This document shows, in pieces, positions 1 to 6,194 of a stretch of 12,416 nt of DNA. The notes beneath the pieces were generated by a model, which was given only the letters and a program-made list of their open reading frames with translations, ran no database searches and was not told where the DNA came from. Every line of letters begins with the position of its first letter. Positions within the stretch are counted from its first letter, which is position 1. The position numbers and the translations under genes are program-made. Source of the stretch: Deltaproteobacteria bacterium (lineage in GTDB: Bacteria; Desulfobacterota; Binatia; Binatales; Binataceae); NCBI GenBank assembly GCA_021780585.1, contig JAJXYM010000436.1:1-12416 (forward strand). Reading direction: 5' to 3'.

Positions 1-1
1 C

Positions 2-724
2 AACGAGAACGACACCGTCGCGGTCGAGGAAATCCGCATGGGCGACAACGACGTGCTGTCGGCGCTGGTCGCGGAGATGGCCCAGGCGCGGGCGCTGATT
101 ATCCTGAGCGACGTGCGGGGGCTGTTCACCGGCGATCCGCGCCGGCGCGCCGACGCCCGCCTGATTCCGCTGATCGCCGACGCCGAGGCCGGGATGCGCG
201 GCTTCAGCGCCGATCGCGCCGGTCCGCTCGGCAGCGGCGGGATGGCGACCAAGGTGAAGGCGGCGCGGCAGGCCGCCCGCGCCGGAATCGGCGTGATTAT
301 CGCGCCCGGCCGCGAACCCGGCGCCCTGCTCGCCGCGCTCGATCCGGCCAGCGAAATTGGCACACTGGTGCTGCCGGCGCGCCGGCGGATGCGCGGGCGC
401 AAGCACTGGATCGCGTTCGCGCTCAAACCCGCCGGCGCGCTCGCCGTCGATCGCGGCGCCGCCGAGGCCCTGCGTAATCGCGGCCGCAGCCTGCTGCCCT
501 CGGGTATCCGCGCCGTGAGCGGCGAATTCTCCAGCGGCGACTGCGTGAGCCTGCTCGATCAGGAGGGCCTCGAGTTCGGCCGCGGCTTGGTGAATTATCC
601 CGCCGCCGACGTGCTAAAGGTCAAAGGGATGCGCTCGCAGGAAATCTCCCGGATTTTGGGTTACAAGGTCGCCGACGAAATTATCCATCGCGACAACTTC
701 GTGTTGATTGAAGACCTCGCATGA
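2..724 (+). CDS. proB: Glutamate 5-kinase, C-terminal part (5' end outside window)
   Basis: This enzyme phosphorylates L-glutamate with ATP to gamma-glutamyl phosphate, the first step of proline synthesis in the cytoplasm. The reading frame is open from the first bases, and the coding sequence clearly continues upstream: it begins in the conserved NENDTVAVEEIRMGDND stretch of the amino-acid-kinase domain. The kinase part continues with LIILSDVRGLFTGDP and the nucleotide-site segment GSGGMATKVKAA. A PUA domain follows, from about KHWIAFALKPAG to the end, with the typical SSGDCVSLLD and GLVNYPAADVLKVKG segments. A kinase plus PUA layout is the normal long form of ProB. The stop codon overlaps the proA start (ATGA), so the two are probably translationally coupled. 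Obg GTPase often precedes proB in this arrangement, but that region is outside the window. Confidence 0.96.
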   Translation, partial: NENDTVAVEEIRMGDNDVLSALVAEMAQARALIILSDVRGLFTGDPRRRADARLIPLIADAEAGMRGFSADRAGPLGSGGMATKVKAARQAARAGIGVIIAPGREPGALLAALDPASEIGTLVLPARRRMRGRKHWIAFALKPAGALAVDRGAAEALRNRGRSLLPSGIRAVSGEFSSGDCVSLLDQEGLEFGRGLVNYPAADVLKVKGMRSQEISRILGYKVADEIIHRDNFVLIEDLA

Positions 725-1974
725 GCCTGGAAACGGAAATACTGACCATGCTGGCCGCGGCGCGGCGGGCGGCGCGCGGCCTCGCGCTCGCCTCGACCGC
801 GCGGAAAAACGCCGCCCTGCAACGGCTGGCCGACGCGCTGCGCGAAGCCGCGGACGCCCTGCTCGCGGCCAATCGGATCGATCTCGAAAACGCGCGCGCC
901 GCCGGAATCGCGGGCGCGACGCTCGATCGGCTGGCGCTCAACGCCGACCGAATCGGCGCGATCGCGCGCGGCGTCGAGGAGATTGCGGCGCTGCCCGATC
1001 CGGTGGGCGAAACGATCGCCCGCTGGCGCCGGCCCAACGGCCTCGAAATTATCCAGACCCGCGTTCCGCTCGGCGTGATCGCGATAATCTATGAGGCGCG
1101 CCCCAACGTCACCGTCGACGCCGGCGCGCTCGGCTTCAAGGCCGGCAACGCCGTGATATTGCGCGGCGGCCGCGAGGCGCTCGAGACGAATCGCGCGCTG
1201 GCGGACCTGATGGGCGCGGCGCTGGCGGCCGAGGACTTCGATCCGGCGTGCGTCGCGATCGTGCGCAATCCGGACCGCGCGGCGATCCAGATCCTCAAGC
1301 GCCATCCCGAGGCGATCGACCTGATCATTCCACGCGGCGGCAAATCCCTGAAGGAGGCGCTGGCCGGCTCCGCCGTGCCGATCCTTCCCCACTTCGACGG
1401 CATCTGCCATACCTACGTCGATCGCGCGGCCGACCTCGCGATGGCCGAGGAGATTTGCCACAACGCCAAGTGCGGCCGGCCGTCGGTCTGCAATGCGATG
1501 GAAACCATGCTCGTCCATGCCGAAGCCGCGCCGAAGTTCCTGCCGCGAATCGGCGCGCGGATGCGCGCGGCGGGGGTCGAGTTGCGCGGCGACGCGCGGG
1601 CGCGCGCCCTGCTGCCGGATTGCGCGCCGGCCACGGACGCCGATTGGGACACGGAATATCTCGACCTGATTCTGGCCGTCAAAATTGTCGATTCGATCGA
1701 CGAGGCGATCGATTTTATCGGCCGCCACGGCTCCGGACTCGCCGACGCGATCGTCACCACCGACCCCCAGGCCGCGGCGCGGTTCGAGCGCGAGGTCGAT
1801 TCCGCGACCGTCTACGTCAACGCCTCGACCCGCTTCACCGACGGCTTCGAGTTCGGCTTTGGCGCCGAAACCGGCATCTCGACCAACCGGCTGCATGCGC
1901 GCGGGCCGATGGGACTGCGCGAACTCACCACCTACAAGTATGTGATTCACGGACAGGGTCAGGTGCGCGGATGA
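721..1974 (+). CDS. proA: Glutamate-5-semialdehyde dehydrogenase (gamma-glutamyl phosphate reductase)
   Basis: This protein reduces gamma-glutamyl phosphate with NADPH to glutamate-5-semialdehyde, the second step of proline synthesis, and takes the labile product of ProB next to it. At 417 residues it has the usual family length. Visible hallmarks are VPLGVIAIIYEARPNVTVDA near residues 115-134, GNAVILRGGREA, the VDLIIPRGG-type segment (here IDLIIPRGGKSL near 199-210) and the catalytic region NAKCGRPSVCNAMET, where Cys257 is the expected thiol nucleophile. FGFGAETGIST and HARGPMGLRELTTYKY near the C terminus are also typical. The ATG overlaps the proB stop by four bases, which fixes the start. 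No truncation or frameshift is seen. A 458-codon open frame on the other strand over the same DNA is a GC-driven shadow. Confidence 0.97.
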   Translation: MSLETEILTMLAAARRAARGLALASTARKNAALQRLADALREAADALLAANRIDLENARAAGIAGATLDRLALNADRIGAIARGVEEIAALPDPVGETIARWRRPNGLEIIQTRVPLGVIAIIYEARPNVTVDAGALGFKAGNAVILRGGREALETNRALADLMGAALAAEDFDPACVAIVRNPDRAAIQILKRHPEAIDLIIPRGGKSLKEALAGSAVPILPHFDGICHTYVDRAADLAMAEEICHNAKCGRPSVCNAMETMLVHAEAAPKFLPRIGARMRAAGVELRGDARARALLPDCAPATDADWDTEYLDLILAVKIVDSIDEAIDFIGRHGSGLADAIVTTDPQAAARFEREVDSATVYVNASTRFTDGFEFGFGAETGISTNRLHARGPMGLRELTTYKYVIHGQGQVRG

Positions 1975-1999
1975 CGCGCGCGGCCGCGCGGCGGTGACG

Positions 2000-2650
2000 A
2001 TGCGAATCGGGTTATTCGGCGGCAGCTTCAATCCCATCCATTTAGGCCATCTGCGGGCGGCTGAAGAGGATCGCGAAACCCTCGGTCTCGACCTGGTCTA
2101 TTTCATTCCCGCCGCCTCGCCCCCGCACAAGCCCAGCGACGGCCTCGCCCCCGCCGAGCATCGGCTCGCGATGGTGCGGCTGGGGACCAAGGGCAACCGC
2201 CATTTCATGGTTTCGGACGCGGAGGTGCGGCGCTCGGGCCGCTCCTACACAATTGACACAATTCACTACTTTTTGTCGAGTACGCGCGGCCACTCCGAGC
2301 TGTTCCTGATCATGGGCGGCGATCAATTCGCCGAACTCGAGACGTGGAAGGAGGCGGAGGAAATCACGCGGCTCGCCAACCTGGTTGTGCATACGCGCCC
2401 GGCGGAGGGCGCGGGCGGCGCGGACCAGGGCGCGCTTGCGGCGCTGAAGCGGTTTGGCTACTCTCGTCTTGAAGATTATTTTGTGAATCCCAGCGGGCAT
2501 ACGCTCACGTTCGTCGCCACCACGTTCCTTCCGGTCTCGGCCACTCTCATCCGGCGCAAAATCGCCGCGCATCAATCGATTCGCTATCTCGTGCCCGGCG
2601 ACGTCGCCGACTATATCGAGCGCCACGCGCTGTATCAGGGCGCCCGATGA
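2000..2650 (+). CDS. nadD: Nicotinate-nucleotide adenylyltransferase
   Basis: The enzyme transfers AMP from ATP to nicotinate mononucleotide, giving deamido-NAD in NAD biosynthesis. The N terminus MRIGLFGGSFNPIHLGHL carries the nucleotidyltransferase GxFxPxHxGH signature. SYTIDTI lies mid-protein, MGGDQFAELETWKEAEEI is the usual substrate-site segment, and SATLIRRKI matches the C-terminal ISSTxIR motif. Length from this ATG is 216 residues, normal for NadD. A GTG two codons earlier (1994) is in frame and would add two residues. The ATG was preferred because the family normally begins just before RIGLFGG. No strong Shine-Dalgarno sequence is visible. The gene sits about 25 bases after proA, in the common proB-proA-nadD-rsfS order, so an operon is likely. 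Confidence 0.95.
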   Translation: MRIGLFGGSFNPIHLGHLRAAEEDRETLGLDLVYFIPAASPPHKPSDGLAPAEHRLAMVRLGTKGNRHFMVSDAEVRRSGRSYTIDTIHYFLSSTRGHSELFLIMGGDQFAELETWKEAEEITRLANLVVHTRPAEGAGGADQGALAALKRFGYSRLEDYFVNPSGHTLTFVATTFLPVSATLIRRKIAAHQSIRYLVPGDVADYIERHALYQGAR

Positions 2651-2687
2651 GCGGGCCGAAGCGGGCGGCGCGGCGGCAATCCGGGCG

Positions 2688-3098
2688 ATGCCGGAAGAGA
2701 GGGCGAATCTGACCTCGTATCAAAAGGCGATCGCCGCCGCCGAAGCGGCGCTGGAAAAAAAGGCCTTCGACCTGGTCGTCCTCGAAGTCGAACATCTCAG
2801 TTCGATCGCGGACTATTTTATCGTCGCAACCGGCCGTTCCGACGTGCAGGTGCGGGCGATCGCCCGCGGGATCGAGGAGCGGCTCGCCCGCGGCGGCGCG
2901 CGGCCGCCGGCGATCGAAGGCCTCGGCCATTGCCATTGGGTCGCGCTCGATTACGCCGACGTGGTGGTCCATCTGTTCCTGGAGCCGGCGCGCGAGTTCT
3001 ATCGGCTCGAAACCAACTGGACCGACGCGCGCGAAGTCGAGCTCCCGGAACCCTGGCGATCGCAGGCGCGCGAACGGGCGCCGCACGCCTTCGGCTGA
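2688..3098 (+). CDS. rsfS: Ribosome silencing factor RsfS (Iojap family)
   Basis: RsfS binds ribosomal protein uL14 on the large subunit and blocks subunit joining when nutrients are short. The 136-residue product has the single Iojap domain: KKAFDLVVLEVEHLSSIADY then FIVATGRSDVQVRAIA (about residues 25-61), then GLGHCHWVALDYADVVVHLF and EPAREFYRLETNW. The Asp-Tyr-Phe-Ile-Val core and the W.ALDY.DVVVH segment are the family signature. It lies 37 bases after nadD, its usual partner. In many genomes rlmH comes next, but none is present here. Three of the window's twelve GCGATCGC octamers fall in this gene. No clear ribosome binding site precedes the ATG; an ATG at 2647 overlapping the nadD stop is out of frame and closes after 21 codons. 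Confidence 0.94.
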   Translation: MPEERANLTSYQKAIAAAEAALEKKAFDLVVLEVEHLSSIADYFIVATGRSDVQVRAIARGIEERLARGGARPPAIEGLGHCHWVALDYADVVVHLFLEPAREFYRLETNWTDAREVELPEPWRSQARERAPHAFG

Positions 3099-3158
3099 CG
3101 CCGCTGGCGCCCGGGCGCGCCCCGCGTTCGTCGCCGCGCGCGATCCCGCGCCAAAATC

Positions 3159-3413
3159 GTGCATCTGATCATCCTCGCCGCCGTCGCCCTGTCCTACGGC
3201 GTGATCGGCGCGGCCTGCATGACGTGGCCGCACGCGATCCAGCGCCACATGCTGCGGCAATGCGAACGCGCGCCGTGGCGCGATCCGCGCCTGATACGGC
3301 TGATCGGCTCGCCGCGCTACGCCCTCTATCTGCAGGCGATCGGCGCGCTCTGCTCGACGGCGGCGATCGCGACCGCGCTGATGCTGCTCTTTCTGATCCG
3401 CCATCGCCCGTGA
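3159..3413 (+). CDS. Small hypothetical membrane protein, two predicted helices
   Basis: The product is not recognised. It is an 84-residue protein starting at GTG. A first hydrophobic stretch covers residues 2-22 (from HLIILAAVALSYGVIG) and a second covers about 55-79 (from ALYLQAIGALCSTAAIATAL). Between them is a strongly basic segment with about eight Arg. By the positive-inside rule this loop would face the cytoplasm and both ends the periplasm. The gene starts 60 bases after rsfS and ends 73 bases before the methyltransferase, filling what would otherwise be an unexplained gap. The clean helix-loop-helix layout supports a real gene, but no family motif or strong ribosome binding site is visible. 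It could still be a chance frame. Confidence 0.6.
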   Translation: MHLIILAAVALSYGVIGAACMTWPHAIQRHMLRQCERAPWRDPRLIRLIGSPRYALYLQAIGALCSTAAIATALMLLFLIRHRP

Positions 3414-3486
3414 CATTTTCCCGCCGCCGCGGTAAACCTCGCGCTATCCCGCGTGGCGTCGCGCACATGGAAGGAAAACCGCCGCG

Positions 3487-4266
3487 ATGAGCGAATCGAT
3501 CTGGACCAGCCCCACGCTGCTCGCGCAGTTCCGCCGCCAGCCCTCCGCCTATGCGGTGACGGAATCCCCCGGCGATCGCAAATTCATCGCTTTCATGCTC
3601 GCGACCGCCGGCCCCGGCCGCGACGACCGGGTGCTCGACGTCGCTTGCGGAACCGGCGCGGCGACGCTGGCCTTCGCCGCACGCTGCCGCGGCGCGATCG
3701 GACTCGATTTCGCGCCGGCGGCGCTGGCTGCGGCCCGCGCGACCGCGGCGGCGCGCGGAATCGCCAACGCGATCTTCCTCGCCGGCGAACTCGAACGGAT
3801 GCCGCTTGCGGACGGGCGCTGCACCGGCGCGATCTGCCGCTTCTCGTTCCATCATTTCGTCAATCCCGCCCGGGTCTTCGCCGAGATGGCGCGGGTGGTC
3901 GGCGCCAACGGCTGGATGCTGATCTCGGATTTGCTCAGCGCCGACGATCCCGCCAAATCCGACCTGCACAACCAGATGGAGCGTTTGAGCGATCCGACCC
4001 ACGCGCGTTCCTTGCCGGCGCGCGAATTCGAAGCGATGTTCGCGGCGGAGGGTTTCCGCGTCGCGATGAAAATCGTGCGCGAGACGCGCGGCGCCTTCGC
4101 CGACTGGATCGCCTTCAACCATACGCCGCCCGAACGCGCGGCGCGCCTGCGCGACCTGATGGAAACGGCGGTCGCGGGCGACCGCGCGGGACTCGGGATG
4201 ACGCGCGACGGCGATACCATCCGCACCGTCCGCGCCAGCGCGACCTATTTGATCGAGCGGGATTAG
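3487..4266 (+). CDS. Class I SAM-dependent methyltransferase (UbiE/BioC-like)
   Basis: A 259-residue cytoplasmic protein with a Rossmann-type methyltransferase fold. Motif I is VLDVACGTGAATL (residues 49-61). The acidic residue at the end of strand 2 is Asp74 in GLDFAPAALAAA. The segment CRFSFHHFVNPARVFAEMARV (from 118; FHHF at 121-124) matches the motif IV-V region of the Methyltransf_11/25 families, and GWMLISDLLSADDP follows. The C-terminal half has the DLHNQMERLSDPTHARSL and REFEAMFAAEGF pattern seen in ubiquinone/biotin-type small-molecule methyltransferases. The substrate cannot be told from sequence. AAGGA at 3471-3475 lies 11 bases before the ATG and is an acceptable ribosome binding site. 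It is the last gene of the plus-strand cluster and converges with the THUMP methyltransferase gene, with only 36 bases between the stop codons. Confidence 0.88.
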   Translation: MSESIWTSPTLLAQFRRQPSAYAVTESPGDRKFIAFMLATAGPGRDDRVLDVACGTGAATLAFAARCRGAIGLDFAPAALAAARATAAARGIANAIFLAGELERMPLADGRCTGAICRFSFHHFVNPARVFAEMARVVGANGWMLISDLLSADDPAKSDLHNQMERLSDPTHARSLPAREFEAMFAAEGFRVAMKIVRETRGAFADWIAFNHTPPERAARLRDLMETAVAGDRAGLGMTRDGDTIRTVRASATYLIERD

Positions 4267-4302
4267 CCGGCCGCGGCGCGCGTCAGGGCGGCGCGATCGG
4301 AA

Positions 4303-5538
4303 TCAGACGTTGCGAAAGACGTGGATCGCGGCGGGCGCGCCGAGGATCGAAACGCGCATGATTCGCTCCGGACGAATCCGCTCGCGCCGCATCAGGTCGG
4401 CCATCAAACGGATTTCGCCGGTCAGGATCACGAGCGGCGCGCCGGGCGCGGCGACCCGGCGCAGCTCGGCGATCGCGCGCGGATAGAGCCGAAGGTTTTC
4501 CTCGTGCGTGCCGTGGCGCCGGCCCCACGGCAGATTGGTCACGACCTTGTTCACCGCCGCGCGCCCAAGCGGCAGCGCGGCGGCGTCCCAATGATGGAGT
4601 TCGAGCGGCTGATGGCGCGGGCCGATATTTTCGCGCGCCGCCGCCAGCGCCGCCTCGTCGCGATCGCCGCCGATCAGCCTGGCGTAGCGCCCCAGATGCG
4701 CCCGTTCGATCAGAATCGTGCCCGCGCCGCAGAACGGATCGAGCATCACGTCGTCGTCCGCCGGATGCGACAGCCACGCCATCGCCGCCGCCACCGACGG
4801 CCGGAGCGATCCCGGCAGATGGGCCGCCTTGTAGTCGCGATGGCGCATGCGGTCGTCGCTCAGCCGCAGCGCGAGGATGAATTCGTCGGGCAGCATCGTC
4901 GCCCAGAATTCGGCGTCGGCGTCCTCCTCGACCGCGCGCCAGCTATGGTCGCCGCGTTCGCCGATCGCGGTTTCGACCATCCGCTTCAAATCGAGACGGC
5001 GGAACTCGTGCTCGCCCGTCATCCGCGTTACCACCCGGAAGCGCATCTTGCGCCCCGCGCGACTGCCCGGCGCGATTCGCGCCCGCGCTTCGAGGGCGTC
5101 TTCGATAAAGCGCGCGTCACGGACCACGGCGCGCACCCGCTCGAGCGTCGCGCCGGCGCGCGGCGACTCCGCGCTCGCGGGCGCAAACCGGCGATAGGCG
5201 ACCAGCGCGAGCAGATCCTCGGCGCAGCGCATCGCGCCCAACGGATCGATCCGTTCGGCGTGGAAAATCGTCAGGCCGGCGCGATCGGCGACGGTGCGGC
5301 GGGCCAGTTCGCGCGCGCCGCCGTGCTCGCCCAGGCGCGCGGCGATCTCGCTCCACGCGATCCCTTCGAGACCGGGCTGGGTCTGCGCGAGGTAAAGTTT
5401 CGGACCGAAGCGAATCGCGCCGCCGGCCGGGATAGGCAGGCGCCGCGGCGGCGTGGGCGCGCGTTTGCGGCGCGCGATCGGGGCGCGATCGTTCACGATA
5501 GTCGGGCGGCTGGTCCGCCGATGCGGCGGGCCGCCCAC
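4303..5538 (-). CDS. THUMP-domain class I RNA methyltransferase (Trm14/TrmN/RlmL-N type)
   Basis: A predicted tRNA or rRNA guanine-N2 methyltransferase of 411 residues. The first 40 residues are basic and Pro-rich, likely disordered. A THUMP RNA-binding region follows, from LAQTQPGLEGIAWSEIAARL (about 50-69) through RFRVVTRMTGEHEFRR (167-181). The catalytic domain contains HLPGSLRPSVAAAMAWL (240-256), the SAM-binding motif VMLDPFCGAGTILIERA (264-280), GGDRDEAALAAARENI (290-305) and the catalytic loop NLPWGRR (335-341). That last motif is NLPW rather than the NPPY more common in the family. The assigned GTG start lies 3 bases after the efp stop, suggesting co-transcription. A second in-frame GTG at 5494-5496 would remove 14 residues of the basic tail and is equally possible, as neither has a clear ribosome binding site. 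The position on RNA cannot be assigned. Confidence 0.87.
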   Translation of the reverse strand: MGGPPHRRTSRPTIVNDRAPIARRKRAPTPPRRLPIPAGGAIRFGPKLYLAQTQPGLEGIAWSEIAARLGEHGGARELARRTVADRAGLTIFHAERIDPLGAMRCAEDLLALVAYRRFAPASAESPRAGATLERVRAVVRDARFIEDALEARARIAPGSRAGRKMRFRVVTRMTGEHEFRRLDLKRMVETAIGERGDHSWRAVEEDADAEFWATMLPDEFILALRLSDDRMRHRDYKAAHLPGSLRPSVAAAMAWLSHPADDDVMLDPFCGAGTILIERAHLGRYARLIGGDRDEAALAAARENIGPRHQPLELHHWDAAALPLGRAAVNKVVTNLPWGRRHGTHEENLRLYPRAIAELRRVAAPGAPLVILTGEIRLMADLMRRERIRPERIMRVSILGAPAAIHVFRNV

Positions 5539-5541
5539 GCC

Positions 5542-6105
5542 TTACTTCGAGCGCGAGACGTATTCGTTGTTTTCGGTGTTGATCGTGATCAGGTCGCCCT
5601 CGACCACGAAATGGGGCACCTGCACGACCAGCCCGGTATCGACCTTCGCCGGCTTCAGCGTGTTGGTCACCGCCGCCGTCTTGATCCCCGGATCGGTCTC
5701 GACCACGCGCATCGTGACCGTCTTGGGCGGCGTCACGTTGAGCGGGGTGCTCTGGTGGAATTCGACCTCGACCTTCATGTTCGGCGTCAGATAGCCGGCC
5801 ACGTCCTCGATCAAATCCTTGGGCAGCGTGATTTGGTCATAGGTCTCGGTGTTCATGAAATGGAAGTCGCTGCCCTCCTGATAGAGGAATTCCATTTCGA
5901 CCTGATCGAGGATCACCCGTTCGACGCGATCTTCCGAACGGAAACGGTTTTCGGTCTGCGACCCGGTCTGGATATTGCGCAGTTTGGTCTGGACCATGCC
6001 GCGCCAGTTGCCCGGCGTAATGTGCTGGATGGTCATGACCCGCCACAGGGCGCCATTGTATTCGAGCACCATTCCCGGCCTGAGCTGCGTCGCCTGAATC
6101 AACAT
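5542..6105 (-). CDS. efp: Elongation factor P with an Asn/Trp tip loop
   Basis: EF-P binds between the ribosomal P and E sites and helps form peptide bonds at polyproline stalls. The 187-residue length and three beta-barrel layout are standard: N-terminal KOW-like domain (about 1-64, starting MLIQATQLRPGMVLEYNGAL), an OB domain with EFLYQEGSDFHFMNTETYDQ (about 72-91), and a C-terminal OB domain ending VPHFVVEGDLITINTEN and YVSRS. The tip loop reads HITPGNWRGMVQTKLRN. At the position of E. coli Lys34, which is beta-lysylated, this protein has Asn33, followed by Trp34 and Arg35. The substrate residues of the EpmA/EpmB and EarP systems are therefore missing. Similar TPGN loops occur, as I recall, in some Acidobacteriota EF-Ps. 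A promoter is suggested just upstream, and the THUMP methyltransferase gene follows after 3 bases. Confidence 0.96.
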   Translation of the reverse strand: MLIQATQLRPGMVLEYNGALWRVMTIQHITPGNWRGMVQTKLRNIQTGSQTENRFRSEDRVERVILDQVEMEFLYQEGSDFHFMNTETYDQITLPKDLIEDVAGYLTPNMKVEVEFHQSTPLNVTPPKTVTMRVVETDPGIKTAAVTNTLKPAKVDTGLVVQVPHFVVEGDLITINTENNEYVSRSK

Positions 6106-6140
6106 TATGCGTTCACTCTCGAATTAGCTGTAAACTCCAC

Positions 6141-6170
6141 ATTTTAATCTAACCACGACCCCCGCCGCAA
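6141..6170 (-). promoter_or_regulatory. Putative sigma-70-like promoter for efp
   Basis: On the minus strand, TTGCGG (6165-6170) and TAAAAT (6141-6146) are separated by 18 bases. The -10 matches five of six consensus bases, the -35 only the first three. It lies in the 89-base gap between the end of the exported-repeat-protein gene and efp, which is otherwise AT-richer than the surroundings. The motif TTAGATT occurs twice here, once in each half of the candidate. A promoter here would allow efp and the THUMP methyltransferase gene to be transcribed apart from the long upstream gene. Confidence 0.4.
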
Positions 6171-6194
6171 TCTAATCCGGGCGGCGCGGATTTC

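Noticed and set aside
661..2037. A 458-codon open frame on the minus strand
   Set aside because: It lies exactly over proA, is full of Arg, Gly and Asp with no fold-like pattern, and reflects the lack of stop codons opposite a GC-rich gene.
3169..4122. A 317-codon open frame on the minus strand
   Set aside because: It covers the small membrane protein and the methyltransferase gene in antisense and its product is an Arg/Gly/Ala-rich shadow.
4267..4302. A shared terminator between the convergent genes
   Set aside because: The 36-base gap is GC-rich but shows no stable hairpin followed by a T-run on either strand.
4321..6147. A 608-codon open frame on the plus strand
   Set aside because: It runs across the THUMP methyltransferase and efp genes, both of which have clear family motifs on the other strand. 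Its product is low-complexity and Arg/His/Asp-rich.
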